Below, one piece after another: positions 14,001 through 29,000 of a stretch of 64,000 nt of DNA. Made by a program: the position numbers and the translations under genes. Origin of the DNA: Loripinus fragilis (Eukaryota > Mollusca > Bivalvia > Lucinida > Lucinidae); assembly GCA_964019695.1 (NCBI GenBank), contig OZ026525.1:64264253-64328252 (forward strand), read 5' to 3'. The notes beneath the pieces were generated by a model, which had not been told where the DNA came from, searched no databases, and saw nothing but the letters and a program-made list of their open reading frames with translations. The first letter of the stretch is position 1. Every line of letters begins with the position of its first letter.

Positions 14001-17000
14001 TTTTTTCTATTGGCGCTTTAAGGGTTAATATACAAATGAACCTGCGAACCCAAATTTCTACAATCTACCACTAATGATAGGATGTGCGCCAAGGGTAGAC
14101 TCAGATCAGCCTGTCGCATTCTACACTTTTTGGATACATACAACTAAGGATCCATAGTTTCATAGTGCGCATTGAGCTTTCAAAAGACATCAAATCTAAT
14201 AAAGGTTTATGCAAACAGACTATAAATGCGGTAGAAATGTCATTATCACAGCGGGTGAACTGATGGAAGTCTTACCAAGCTGGATTTGTAACGAGCGATA
14301 TGATTGAATATTCCAAAAATAAATTAGAACTATGACTTGGGCGCACAATTAAAATAGAATAAATTTTATCATGGAAATACTGGGATCACAAATCCAAATG
14401 CCTCATTTATATCACGTGATAACAAGGAAACGTAAGTGAGTCATCCCAGGGGTGATGAATGGAGTGTAACGGAATGGGTTACGCCTGGGTTACCGAAGAT
14501 GAAGAATACCATAAACAGTACTTTCCTCTCAGAACAAATTTTTTGGTTGTCTATTAGGTGTGCCTATTTCATATTAGGTTTAATACCAGGACAGAAGGCA
14601 TTAAAATACTAGAACACAGGTCTATTCAAAAATGATACCCGCTTTGTGGATGGTATTCTCAACATATCTTCTTCCACTGTGAAGCCACAGTTCTCTCCTA
14701 CCAGCTGAATATAGTTGAGGTACTCTCTGTATTGGCTGCCTCCTACCACACTCTGGCTAAACTTGGAGTCAAAGTCGTGATGACAACAGGGGAGGACAAA
14801 ATAACAGCAGCTGTATGAAGACCTGTAAAATGAGAGAATATAGTTAAGGTACTCTCTGTATTGACTGACTCCTATCACACTCTGGCTGAACTTGGAGTCA
14901 GTCATGATGACAACAGGGAAGGACAAAGTAACAGCAGCTGTATGAAGACCTGTATAACATGGGTGAAAGTTTTCAGGATTAATCCTGAATTTGGGATTTT
15001 GAGGCTGACTTTCCATAGAAAGCCAGCCTCAAAATGCTGAAACAGGGAGACTAGTGTGGCTTCTCTGATTAATTTTCAGATTATCTTAACACAAGTAACC
15101 ATTTACACATGAAATTATTCATTTTTGTAGGCATCAAATTTGAATTTCTAATGTTCAGGATTTTGGAAATTTTGAACTTTCACCAATGTGAAAAATGAGC
15201 AATGCCTTCAGAAAGATTTGTTTATAACATACACAACCTACATATATGCAGATGTCTGAACACCATTGCAGGGTAACCAGCACTGTTATTATTCACCGAC
15301 CATCATGCAATCAGCAAGCAAAGAATTAATGTGCATTTACATGGGTGAAAGTTCACAATTTCTAATATCCTGAACTTAAAAATTAAAATCTTAAAACTTG
15401 TACCATGCTTATAAAACATTTTCTATTTCAAGTTTAAATGGTCAATTGTCTTTAGATCTTCTAAAAATAAATCAGAGAAGCTAATATAATCTGCCTAATT
15501 CAGCATTTTGAGGCCGACTATCTATGGAAAGTCGGCCTCAAAATCCTGAATTCAGGATTAATCCTGAAAACTTTCACCCATGCATTTAGTAGGTTGAATT
15601 TGAGGAAACGACTGATCTACACATTACAGTAAAAAAGACTAAAGAGTTGCTTCTGGGATTTTTTGAGAAGGTGCCATCTCCCCCATTGTGTTCGAAAAAG
15701 GGGGCTAACCTGCAACTCAAATGGGTATAATGGTGTGTTTCTCAAAGCGACCACCCATTCACTTCAGACTAAGTCAAAACCTAAAAAAAATCCAGCAGGG
15801 GTTGTCCTTAGGCACTGGCCTTCAAAAGTGTTGGACAAAGACAGAATATGGAGAATAGTGGGAGGGGTGTCTGAATTGATTATAAACAAATTGAATCAGA
15901 GCACGCTCTTCTCCAGAGATAGATTTTTGGAAAATATAAATGTAGTAATATTATCTAAATGGCACATTTGTTATGTGACCACAGTCGGTAGAACACAAAT
16001 TATTATTTCTCAGAAATGACCATTTGTCTGGCCATTCGTCCTCTTGTAAGATGCATTCAAACTTTTTTTCCTATTCTGTGGGCCAGACCAGGGTACAGCT
16101 GTATGTTAGTCTTCAGTTTCAGGTTCCTGGGGGCCTGTTTGCACGGTGCTTGGACTTGGCCACGGACATTTAGGCCTAGGACGTTTCGGCACGGACATTT
16201 CGGCCACGGAAAATGCCAAAGTTGGATGTTTCGGATATAACAATAAATGCATGCATGGAATCAACACACACACACAATTTATGGTTATGGCTGAAACGTC
16301 CACCTTTGGCATCCACCTTTGGCGTTTTCTGTGGCCAAAATGTCAGTGGTCAAAATGTCCGAGGTGGAAATGTCAGCGACAGAAATGTCCTACATTCGTT
16401 TGCACACTTTCATTATCAGATTTCTGCATTTCATTTCGCAAAGTAGAAAATTCCTATTCAGAATCAACCAATAGAAATTTAAGTCTCGCCAAATTCTGTG
16501 AGTATGAGACCGGCGGAAATTAACAGAATTAAACATTGAATAAAGGGACTGAAATGCATTCAGAAAGTCCAAGGTTCATACAGGCAAGTTTGTTTAAAAT
16601 TCATGGACTTTTCAAAGACTTCTCAAGACTTCCTACTGTTTTCAAGGACTGAAAGTTAATGAAAAATACTGATTTACATGTTAAAATTCTATTTTTGTAA
16701 TGCTAGACTGCATTACTAAAGATACAAATTTTAGAAAATTAGTATAAAATTGTGGTGCCTTTATTTGATGCAGTGCCTTTATTTGGTGCAGCATATGCTG
16801 CTCCAAATAAAGGCACCACAACTTTATACTGATTTAGATCTCCAAAGACAGTGTTGAATCCTGCTGTAAATGGTAAAATACAAGGACTTTTCAAGGCCTT
16901 TGAGTGTTTTTCAAGTACTTTTTAAGGCAAGTTTAATTTTCAAGGACTTTTCAAGACAGTCCTATATATTCAAGGACTTTTCAAGTCTGTGCAAACCCTG

Positions 17001-20000
17001 AAGTCCAATAATACACACAAGATTACCGGAAATAAGCAAAATCAGGGCTGTGCAGGCAATTTGAATTTGGGCCAATATTGCAAAATATGCGGAAATATCA
17101 CAATCCTGCAGCCTAGAAGCAACTCTGTAATTAAAGTAAAATAATTTTAAAAATCTTTATAAAAACTTGTTTTGTACAAACCTTGCTGCCATTACAGGAA
17201 TCCATGGTGTTAACTCATCACTATGGTTACCAATCAGCCAATCAGAGTCTGGAAACAAGCTGTCTTTTGATGGGGTAATTGCAGACTCCTTCAAGTAAAA
17301 ACAAAAAGAGTGTCAGCATGACATGGAAACCCTGGCCCAGGGATTTTCCTACCTTTCTGAAGTCCGGACCAGGGGCCTGTTGTATTTGGGAAAAAAGAAT
17401 TCGGACCATCAAATTGGGAAAACTAGAACTGGACTGCCATTTTAAATGTTTTTTTAAACATGTAAGAAATTAGAAGCGTAAAGCTGCTTTAACTGTCGAC
17501 CATAAATATAGATTGAAAAAATGCAAAAAAAATGTGAATGAAAATATGTTTTCATTCACATTTTTATGCAATTTTTCATGCATCTGTAACTTTGGTATTT
17601 TTTATCAGATTTTCATGAAATTTTCACCAAAACATAGAACTAAGAAATTGGGAAGGATATACACCATTTAAGGAAGGTTTTGCTCATTTTTTAATTGGGA
17701 AGGGGCCGTTATTCAGCCCCAAATAAGGCCTAGGAAAATCCTTGAGGCCTGAACTTATTTTCTGTTTCTGTTCGTTAAGAGATTTCAGTCATGCTTGAAC
17801 ATTGTCTCTGGTGGCGGTTGAGAAAAGAAAAAGTGGGAAAAATAGGAAATATAGAAATAAAGTGGATAAAAAAGTAAGAAAGAAAGGAAAATTTCCAGCC
17901 TGCGTTTTCAGTTCTTCATCGGGTAGTAGACCAATCTGGCTACAGTAACTGCCCCCGGGTATGGTCGCCCAACCGGCACAGCTCTAAAACCCTCTGACCC
18001 TACTTGCAGACTGGCCCCTACCTAGCTCAGAATGAGAGATTTTAGTTTAATAGGGGCCATAACTTCCATAATAATTTGTTGGATGCAATTAAATGGAACT
18101 AGACCTGTATTTTATGTTGATATACCAGAGTTTAAAGCATGAATCCAATCTTTCAAATGGTATCACCAGTACACCACCATTACCCCCAAAATTAAGTTGT
18201 TCATGGGCCATAACTTCCTGAGTTATTGGCAATATAGATCTTGACATATACTTTACCTGTATATACGAATTATGTTAATAAAAATCACATGCTTATTTTA
18301 AATTCTATTTTCATGTGAAGTTAAAGGTTTACTTTAAATTAGTTGCATCACCATAGAGATCCCAAACACTCCTCTTCCTTTGCTATCAATCACATTTTGC
18401 TTGTTTTGATATTTAGGTCAACAATTTTTCAGTCATGCTGGGCTATTTTGCTGTTTTCCTCGGTTGACTCAGTACTAAGTCTTGCTCAATGACACAACAC
18501 ACTGACTTGGGTGACAGTGTTCGTGTTTACGCGTAATAATATCTAAATACACAATGAAAATTGTTGGTACGCAAAATAGACATGTAGCCTGCGTCCATGG
18601 AACGCAAGATAAAAAGCTTCGACTTTCAACAAATTTAAGCCAGCTCAATAGTAAAGAGAGTTAAAACCTTAGAATATCTGTCTTTTGTACTTTGCAACAC
18701 TTCAAAATCACAAAGAGACTGCTATAAATAGTATTCAGTTGTGGTTTTCTGAGATCTGTTGTTCTTGAAATCACAACGAGGCTCTGCTATAAATAATGTT
18801 TTACGGTTTTCCCAAAATCGATTTGCTGGGTAAAAAATGCCGTTTGCCTCGAGGAAACATTTAAATAACTTAATAAAGTGAATTCTGAAGCCAATACTAT
18901 CAAAATTTGATGTTTTGTCTGTTCAAAAATGCGTTCACAGACATGTTCAGTGGTTTTCAACAGGCACATGTAAAACAATCTTGGTCTAGAGTGTCAAGTA
19001 AAGACTTTTTAAAAAGCAAAGAAGTTTAACAGTCAAAGACTCCATCACTGCTAAGTCTGTTTCTTTCTTGTTTTTTTTTAATTGATCGTCAAACACTTAG
19101 TGCAAACTGAAAATGTTTGAGATTAATGTTAATTGATAGTTTTAGCTTACTTCTTTGAGTTTAACAGTGCAAAAAAAAATCTGTTGGGAAACTAAACTTT
19201 CCGGAACTCAGTAATATGTACATGGGACTCAACTTTTCTTGATACCTTGGGTCCCAGGGATGCAATAAAAATCAAGCCTAAATCTAACACTGGGTGAGTC
19301 TCAAACTACCAACCCTTTGATCTTCAGTCTAACACTCTACCAATTGAGCCACTGCACTCAGAATGTTTGTAAATGCTAACGATCACATGACTGTTGTACT
19401 AATCTACTATTATTACATTACCTATTATTGTACTAAATCTATTATGTTACAATGAAGATAAAAGTTACCTTTAAAACAGTTTCATCACCGTAAAGATCCC
19501 AAATACTTCTCTTCCTCACATCTACACCATAGCCTGGATGCTGAAATTGTAGCATAAACACTGTGAAAAAAACCCTTGCCCATCCAATAAATAGAGCATA
19601 GGGCCAGTTAAGCATTTTTTCGGCCTAAAATTGTTATTATTTACTTATCCATCAGTTTAAACATGTGTTTTGGGTGCTCAAAAGAACCGTCTCATTGAGA
19701 CGGTTCTTTTGAGTACCCACAACATATGTTTTGGTTGAGAAATAAAATAATAATTTTCAGTTACACACTCTTATCTGGGGGCCTGATAGAGGATCTTACA
19801 TGAGTGCTCATGTTGAAGAAACAAGATCAACTGTAAGGCTTGCCGAGAGTTTTATCGGTTTTTGCAACAAGTTTGATAAATTCAATATGACAGGAGCATG
19901 AATGTTAAATCCTATTTATCATATGACATTAAAAGTAACTTTGAAACTAGAACAGTTGGACTCCGACAATGGGCCCAGCATAATGCCCTCAATAAAAAGG

Positions 20001-23000
20001 GGATGTCAGTTTTGGCGACAATCTTGGACAAACCCATATTCAGATATACACATTATTTTGATGAAAGTAGTCCATATATGAAACTTGGAAGAAATTGGGT
20101 GATAAATGAACTAGTTAGAGTGTCTAGTCTACACATGCAAACTGACAGGCGGAGGCCATTTTAGCACCCATCTTGATTATATTTCATCGTACAATTCTCA
20201 AAGCTGATCTTGGGAAAGAGCTTGATGAAAGTAATCCATATATGTAATTTGGTTGAAATCGGTTGATAAATAACTAAATTATAATTAGAGTGTCCACAAG
20301 TGCAAACCAACAGGAGGCGGCATTTTTGGCTGCCATCTTGTTATCGTTCATCGGACAAAACTTATATTCAGACATGGCCAGAGTTTGATAAAAGTAACTC
20401 ATGCATGGAATTTGGAAGAACTCTGGTGATAAATGACTAAGTTAGAGCCTCCACAAGTGCAAACTGACCATAGGCAGCATTTTGGTGGCCATTTTGTTTA
20501 TCCTTCATCAGACAAAACCCATAACTCAACTTGGGTGAGAGTTTGATGAAAGTAATTAGTATATGAAAATTGAAAGAAATCGGGTGATAAATGACTAATT
20601 TAGAGTGTGCACAAGTGCAAAACCGACAAGTGGCGGCCATGTTGGTGGCCATGTTGGTTACCCTGCAAAGCCCATATCTGAACTTGGGTGAGAGTTTGAT
20701 AAAAGGAATCCACGTATGAAATTTGGAAGCAAACGGGTAATAATTGACTAAGCTAGTGTCCACAAAAGCAAATTGATAGGCAGCGGCCATTTTTGTCGGC
20801 CATCTTGGTTATTCTTCGTTGGACAAAACCCATATTCAAACTTGAACCAGAGTTTGATGGAAGCAATCCATATATGAAGTTTGAAAGAAATATGATTAAA
20901 AATGATCAAGTTAGAGTGACCATAACGACGGAACTGATAGGTGGCAGCCATTTTGTCTGCCATCTTGGTTATTGTTCGTCCGACAAAACCCATATTCGAA
21001 CTTAACCAGAGTTTGATGGACGTAATCCATATATGAAATTTGAAAGAAATCCGATAAAAATGACTAAGTTAGAGGGACCACAACAGTAGAACTCTTAGGC
21101 GGCAGCCATTTTGTCCACCATCTTGTTCATAGTTCGTCCGACAAAACCCATATTCGAACTTGGACCAGAGTTTGACGGAAGCAATCCATATATGAAATTT
21201 GAAAGAAATGCGAATAAAAATGACTAAGAGCGACCACAACAGCGGGACTGATAGGCGGCGGCCATTTTGTCGGCCATCTGGGTTATCGTTCATCGGACAA
21301 AACCCATATTCGAACTTGAACCAGAGTTTGATGAAAGCAATCTATATATGAAATTTGGAAGAAATCCAATTATAAATGACTAAGTTAGAGTGCCACAATA
21401 GCAGAACTGATAGGCTGTGGCCATTTTGTTGGCCATCTTGGTTATCATTCGTCGGACAAAACTCATATTCGAACTTGAACCTGAGTCTGATGAAAGCAAT
21501 CCATATAAGAATTTTGAAAGAAATCTGACTAAAAATGACTAAGAGTGACCACAACAGCGGACAGACAGATGGACGGACGGACAGACAGACACAGGGACGG
21601 ACAGACGGACAAGCTGAAAACCATAGAGCTCTGCCAACATTCGTTTTTGTCATGAAAATGCTAAGATTTTGTCATCATGTATGCAACATTGTTATGGACA
21701 GTTACTATATATGTAAACCACTAGTGGTTTATCAGTTTTAATACACAGGGTTATATCACTCCCAGATGCAAGATGTGATAAATTGGTTTCCGAGAATATA
21801 GATGTGCCCCCCTCCACCCCAGACACACACACAGCCTTACCACAATATATCATGAGCGTAAGATCTATTTGGTTTGACTTTGGCCTCTGCGTCCTTGCAA
21901 ATTATGGCTTCAAAATTGATTCTCCAACAGTATATCCATGCAAATTTAGTTCCAATCTACCCACCCACTAGTTCATGAATTATTTTGCACACAAGAAAAG
22001 GCCACACAAACGCCAACAGGATCTGCACCAAAAACAGTATGTTCCCCTAACCTTCTTAGGGGGACATAATTATACTTATCCTCAAATTCCAACAAGTCAG
22101 TAATGGAAAGGCAAACAGTGTAAACTCTGATCACATTGCTCCTGTAGGATTCAAGGTTATAACACTTTTTTCATGCTCAACTCCACTGAGCATGCAATTT
22201 ATCCTGCTCACAAATGTTAAAATACAGCGGTGTAAAATTATTTATTTACTCACTCGCCCTGCAGGACTAGTGGGTGGAAAAAGCTACTCGCCCTCATGGC
22301 ATTATCACTCGCCCTTAATAACTGATAATAACTCCTCCCCCAACTTTCTTCCCTTAAAACGATTCAATGTCTCACTGTGACATTCAATTTGGGCAGCAAA
22401 TGTATTACTATTCCACCAGTGTTGATGTAAACAAAAATGTGGTGTTCAATGACTGAATTCGCCCGCCGTTTTGAGGACCTCTGTGGTCGAACTCCCCATA
22501 TAGAGGAGGCTCTGTGAGTAAATTCTACTGAAAGGCAGCCGCTGGGGAGTTAACTGCAACCAATCTGAAATTGCGCATGCGTAGTTGTAACAGTCAGATA
22601 TAAACATCCGGTTTACAGTACAAAAATCGAAGATCTGTAGTGTTACTCTGTTTAGTCTTTGCTAAAGGATAAAATGCATTTTAGATGTCAGATAATGCAC
22701 TCGACCGTAAGGGCGAGCTTGTCAGGTATTCTACTCCCCCGAACCAGAAGTTAACTCGCCAATGCGAGCGGGCGAGTGGAATTTTACACCCTTGAAATGC
22801 CAACAGTTGTTGGCATTTTAATATTTAATAGTCAGATAAATACAACATCTGAGAGCTTGAAAGTGAGAAATAATCATTATTTTTCAGCATTTTAGTTTTT
22901 ATGAGGAATTGAAATTTCATGCTCAGTTGAGTTGAGCAATAAAAAGTGTTCTTACCTAGGGCCTGGTTTACTAAGTTAGCTTAGGTCTATTTGTAAGAAT

Positions 23001-26000
23001 ATTTAGGGTACATTTATTATTAACATTCAGGCCTCCAGATAAGCGTGCATATTGGAAAACTATTTTCTTTATTTCTCGTCCAAAACATATGTTGTGGGTA
23101 CTCAAAAGACCTGTCTCAATGAGACGGTTCTTTTGACCACCCAAAACACATGTTTAAATTAATGGGTAAGATAATAATTAAAATTTTTCGCAAATAAAAT
23201 TTCCTTATCTGGATCTATGAACATTTTGTACAGATAAGCTAGAATATGTGACACTCACCCCTTCTGCGGCAAGTATGTGAACCAAGAGGCCATTACCACA
23301 GCCCATGTCAAGGAATGACTGCTTTTTTGTGAGTCCTTTTTTCTCCCTGTCCAATTTCCACAGCAACTGAAGCACGCAAAAAATGTCCATGAATACAATA
23401 GCAATATTTTATATGAGCCAGTGCATGAGATTTCCAACAATGTGTTATGTGCGACCAGCAAAGCCTCAGATCAGCCTGCGCATACACACAGTCTGATCAG
23501 AGCCTTTGCTAGTCGCTTGAGTATTCTATGATTGTTGAGCTACTGACTGAACACCATTTGGAGTTTCTAGCTTAAAAGGAGGCTGCAGAGGCTCGTCCAA
23601 GTCTACACTTGTCAAAATGTCAAATTGTTGGTCCTTGGAAATCTCATGCCACGGCTCATATGTTAGATAAATAACCCAGAAAAAAGTTAAATGAATCAGT
23701 TTGTCTGTTTGTGTTGAAGGTTTACATCCCAGTCAACAATTTTTTTGTCATGACCAGACATTTTCCTGTCTTCTTGGAATAAATCAGTACTAAGCCCCGA
23801 GAGGAGAAAGTGTCTAGAATAAGGTTGATGAGTCTCAAACTAGTGGTCCTTTGATCCCAAGCCTAACACTCTATCAGGACTTTAGTTAAGAGTGGGTAAC
23901 AGAAAAATAATTTTCTTATTTCTCAACCAAAACATATGTTGTGGGTACTCAAATGAACCGTCTCACTGAGACGGTTCTTTTGAGCACCCAAAACAAATGC
24001 ATAAAATTATGGGTAAGAAAATGTTTACAATTTTACTCTGAAAATTTTTGTTTATCTAAACCTTTGCTCTATCAACTAAGCCACTGCGCTCCTCAGAATT
24101 AATCGGTGTTTGTCAGATATTTTAATGTTAATTTGTATACCACAGGTATATTACAAAGGGCCTAGCCTGGCTTTCAGGCCCTGAGTTCAAGATAAACTAC
24201 TCCCACTGAACCAAAAATTTCTCTGATGTAATCTCCCTTCTGAGCTGTAACTGATAGCCCTATCAGAGAGGTAGACAATTAGAATAAAAAAAAATGTAAT
24301 ATTTGCAGTTTTTTTGTAACATGATAAAATTATAAGTTTTGACTGGGGCCAGTCTACAAGGGGCCCAGCCACTGAAAGCTTCTTAAGCATAACTTAGATG
24401 TTCAGTAAATGCAGTATATCATTGCTGCTCACTAACACAAAGTATGGAAGTAGATGAAGACAGCTATACTCAATGTATAACAGTTAATTCACATTTAAAA
24501 GATTACTTTAGATATATTTTGTTTGTTTGTTTTGTTGCTTTACGTCCCAAGTCAACAGCTATGGTCATGGCGGGACGGTCAGTTCACCTAACCACACTTT
24601 TTCCTGGGCAAGCTTGAACAGGCAGTTAACCAGTTCTTCTTGCACATACTTTTGCTTGTAACTGACAACAACCCTTCTTGAATGATTCAGCAGAAGGGAG
24701 GAGAATGACCGCAGAAATTATTTGACGGTTAATCTCCACGAAAGTATGGGACCGGGCTGGGATCGAACTCGCGACCCTGGATCTGCAGTCAGACACGCAT
24801 CTGTTGCCAGCTACGTTTCCGACTGCGCTACGCGGCCCGGTACTTTAGATATATAATTTATAAATGTATTTACCCATACCATTCTTAACTGATATATCCT
24901 GTTTTGAGAACAGCGTAGATCCAGATCAGCTGGCTTTTCAGAAGCCAGCTGATCAGGATCCACACTGTTTTCCTTTCTGCTTGTAAATACATGCCATAAA
25001 CTTGAATCCTGTAAATTATTTAAATAAAAATTGGAAAGAGTGTGGTAACAAAAATATCTAGCATGGTAAGGGTTCCGTAAGTACCACTTACATGTATATC
25101 ATTCGGGAAAGTCCGCCACAATTAGATAATCGAATCATGACTTGGGTGTATGTAAGGAGCATAACGCATAGTACTATGTGCAAAAAAGCTCCATTTTGTT
25201 AGCGGGAACTGGCGTATGGAAAATAAGTTCTGTAGCATGTGGGTTCAGCTCTATTAACGTCGATTATTCGGATTATCTGAAAAGTTTAATCAGCCGAATA
25301 AATGAAGTTTATGTATTTTTTAATAAAATATCGCTATAGCAATATTTTATTGAAAAATTATAAACTTCATTTAAACTGTTTGTTTTGCTGCAATCACACT
25401 TGTTATTGTGTTAACATGGTTTCCGTGACATCAGTGTCACGTTATATAACGACAGCGTCATGTTATCACCTGCGTTATCAAAGTAGATCCTCAATGTACA
25501 TCACCATGATCGGTGGTCTGATTCCACGAATTTCGGGGAATTGGCTGGGGCAGTTCCGATTGACATGTATATATGAGCTGGAAAGTGTTATGAAATAATT
25601 GTGGGATAAATTTAGAAATACATACCAAAAGATATGTAGCTATAGCAACATCCTCAAACACATACTTTTGTGGGTCTGTCTTCTCTGGCCAAATCTAATG
25701 AAAAAAGACAAATGAGCCGCGACATGAGATTTCCAACAATGTGGTATGTGCGACAAGCAAAGCCTTAGATCAGCCTGCGCATACGCGCTGTCTGATCAAA
25801 GCCTTTGCTAGTCCCTTGAATATTCTGTGACTGTCAAGTTACTGACTGGATATCATTTGGAGTTTCTAAGCTTAAAAGGAGGCTGCACATGCTGGTCTGA
25901 GTCTACTCATGTCAAAATGCCACATTGTTGGAAATCACATGTCAATGTAGTTAAAAGTGAATAGTTTTATAAAGGGACAATTTTACAAAATACAATGTAA

Positions 26001-29000
26001 TTATACAACATGCCTTTCCAAAATCTGATCGCGCAAGTTTTTCACCATAAGCGTTTTCTTTTAAATCAAATTTTCAACTAATTTCATCGTTTCAGTGAAA
26101 TAATCATATAGAAATGAACAAGTTTTTGACATGTAGTTTGTCATACACCTGGATGACAATAGTGGATAACTAATTATATGCATTTGGCAGCTTCTCTTGA
26201 GACGTTGCAATGAAATATACAGTATTGCTGAATTGGTAGTTGTGTGGTTGTATGACTTCAACATACCTTGGCAAAATGCTGTCCATATTTATTCTTGAGA
26301 TCATTATACAAGGCATTGTAGTCTTCCAGTGGTACCAGTTTCAGTGACGTTAGTGAAGTTTTCAAATTGGTTTCTTCACTCCATCTTGCAATCTTCGTTA
26401 ACAACTGACCCTGAAGCCAAGTCAAGGACAACTTTCTTCTAGAATCCTCGCAGAAACTGGAGCAACTCACAGATAATGTTATCCTGGTAGAAAACAAATA
26501 TAACTACAAAATGAGCTACTGATTTTATCTCAAAACCTATATGGGACTCTAACTTTAACCATTGAAGGACTAGTTACAACTACACAGACCCAAAATGAAA
26601 ACTTTACACTTTATTTCTTGGAATAACTGTTTTGTTAGTATACATGTCGTTGTAAGATTTACGTATGCTTATCGAGACTTCGTCCCAGATAACGATTATG
26701 CAATTTTTATTCAAATCCCAGGTCTATTCAAGCGTCAATGCCTGATAAAGATGTTCCTTACATTGCACGTGCTGGGGAACAGGTGGTTCATTAACAGTTT
26801 TAAAACCAACAAGAAAACATATGCAGCTGAGTACTGATAATAAAAAATAATATATTGTTATAAAACGGTTCCATTTTGTGAAGACACGTCTTTCAAAAGA
26901 TCAAAGAAACCAAGTTATTGGTGTACTCATGGCAGGGTCTACAGTAAATGATATTTTTGCACATCATTTGGACTGCTCTAGACAGACTATTCATTATCTT
27001 ATGAACGGGTACAACGAAACTGGGTATGTCAGAGTTTGTGCAAGACCTGGTTGCGCACGTGTGACGACGTTACGTCCTTATCGCGTTAACATGTTAACTC
27101 ATCCACGTAATTGTTTTAAACGGCAACCATTATTGCTGGTCTTTACGGGGTTCATGCCTAAAAGATAATTAGTCATTTCGTGCAAAATAACGAACCTGGT
27201 ATTTTTTCCAGCATGACAATGCAAGGCCTCACACAACACCTAAATAACCACATAATTCCATGCTAAAAATAACGTCAACATCTTGCCTTGGCATGCTTCG
27301 TCCCGGGTCATGAACCCCGTAGAACACATATAGGATGAATTGGGTCGGAGGGTCAGGTCCAATCATCAAATGGATGGTTAAATGACTAAATGTCAACATC
27401 TTGCCTTGGCATGCTTCTTCCCGGGTCATGAACCCCGTAGAACACATATAGGATGAATTGGGTCGGAGGGTCAGGTCCAATCATCAAATGGATGGTTAAA
27501 TGACTCCAATATGCACCTCTGTTAGCATTACATACGTATCCCTAACATGCTCATACAACGTTACGTAAATTCAATGAGGCGACGTATTCTGCTAAGGCCT
27601 AAATGAAATATATGTGTGGTTCCTGTTGCATTCCAACAAAATTTAGGGTAGGTAGGTAGGGAAATTATTAAATTTTGTTATAACATTTAACAAAGAAAAT
27701 AGTGACAAAATCTTAAAAAGTGCCCATTTTAGGTATTTTTTCTCCAAAGACCATTTTAATGTTTAGGGTAGGGTTAAAAAAATTAGGGTAGGTAGGCAAC
27801 AGGAACCACACATACATTTCATTTAAGCCTAAGCATTCGTAAAAATGGAGGTCACACTGGTTCCTGATGACCTTTTTAACATCACTTAAAGCACACAGTC
27901 CATAATTTCTTGTTTCCAAAATCTGTGTGACTGTTTTAATTGTTTTTAGAAGTTTTCATTTTGACCCCTCTGAACTGAATTATTCCTTAAAATTATGCAA
28001 TTTATGATTTTCATCCAATAATTATTTCAAAATCACATCGATAAGGCATTGAAGATTCGATGACCAAAAAAATTAACCCCAAAACTTAATTTATTATCAA
28101 AATATATACTTTTGAATACTATGTAAAGTTTTCATTTTGGGTCAGTGTACATTTTGTGTTGATCAATGAATATCATGTTGGCTTGAAAAATCATCTGCAA
28201 CAGTGCATGTCAGAGCCAACATTTCATAGTGCATTGGTTTTTTAATTCAAATGAATTATGTAAAATCTGTTTTTGCTTGCGGCGCTCTCGCCGCAAAGCA
28301 TTTGTGTCGGAATAGTGATACCCTCTACCTGGTCGTCTATCTATATAAGATACTGTTAGCATAACGGTCGTGGTTATGGGAAGACAAGACAATTCACCGA
28401 CAGCAAGTTAAGACAGGGTTTGTACGGAAATGGGAAAACAGAAGTCCAGGACTTTTCCAGGACTTTTTCATTTTTCAAAGACTCGATTTCTTCCCAATTT
28501 TGTATAACACAATGTTTAAAAGTGGACTTTTTTCAGTCAGAAGCGGCAAAATGAAAGGCGCACTCGATTTCTTTGATTCTGACACTGGTGATAAAAGCCG
28601 GGACTACCGCACAAATTGAATAGAATAGAATGTGAGTTGCACCTCGCTCTTTGACATGTATCCAGCGATTTTCATTCAGTTTTTTTGCGATTTTCACACA
28701 GTTTTTTGCGCATCCCATAAATCTGAAAGGACTAGTTGTATTTTTTTATTTTTCAAGACTAATTCGTATTTTCAAGGATGATTTTACAAAATTCCAGGAC
28801 AATTCCAGGACAAAAGGAACTTTTACAAATTCGAGGAGTTTTCAAGGGCCAAGGTCAATTTTTTCCAGGTCTGTGCGAACCCTGTAAGAGCATGTCTCAT
28901 ATTATATGCCATATTAACCCCCAAATTCAATTTGTGGATATATGATGTGGTCATAAAATGTCACTTACTGTTTTCATCCACTAGCTGTGACCTTGATCCC

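Larger units (their letters stand above)
10832..14512. mobile_element. Possible 3.7-kb element with ~90-bp imperfect inverted ends
   Basis: The left end carries TTTACCCAGGGGTGAAGC, ATTCCGTTTCACTCC and ATCACCCCTGGGAT. The right end carries the inverse arrangement (ATCCCAGGGGTGAT, GGAGTGTAACGGAAT, GCCTGGGTTACC). The interior shows no transposase and contains SINE, MITE and tandem insertions. Two independent short elements in opposite orientation are an alternative reading. Confidence 0.5.

Noticed and set aside
15663..16019. 118-codon plus-strand open frame
   Set aside because: No recognisable motif, no flanking splice signals on that strand, and it lies inside a TRMT44 intron; probably chance.
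16016..16572. Cluster of overlapping open frames on both strands
   Set aside because: They fall in a degenerate inverted repeat with palindromic composition that keeps several frames open.
25302..25598. 98-codon plus-strand open frame
   Set aside because: It covers part of dispersed repeat X, whose second copy at 57.7-58.2 kb does not keep the frame.
27640..27800. Interstitial telomeric repeat
   Set aside because: TTAGGG occurs only once or twice in each arm, within TTAGGGTAGGTAGG, with no tandem array.
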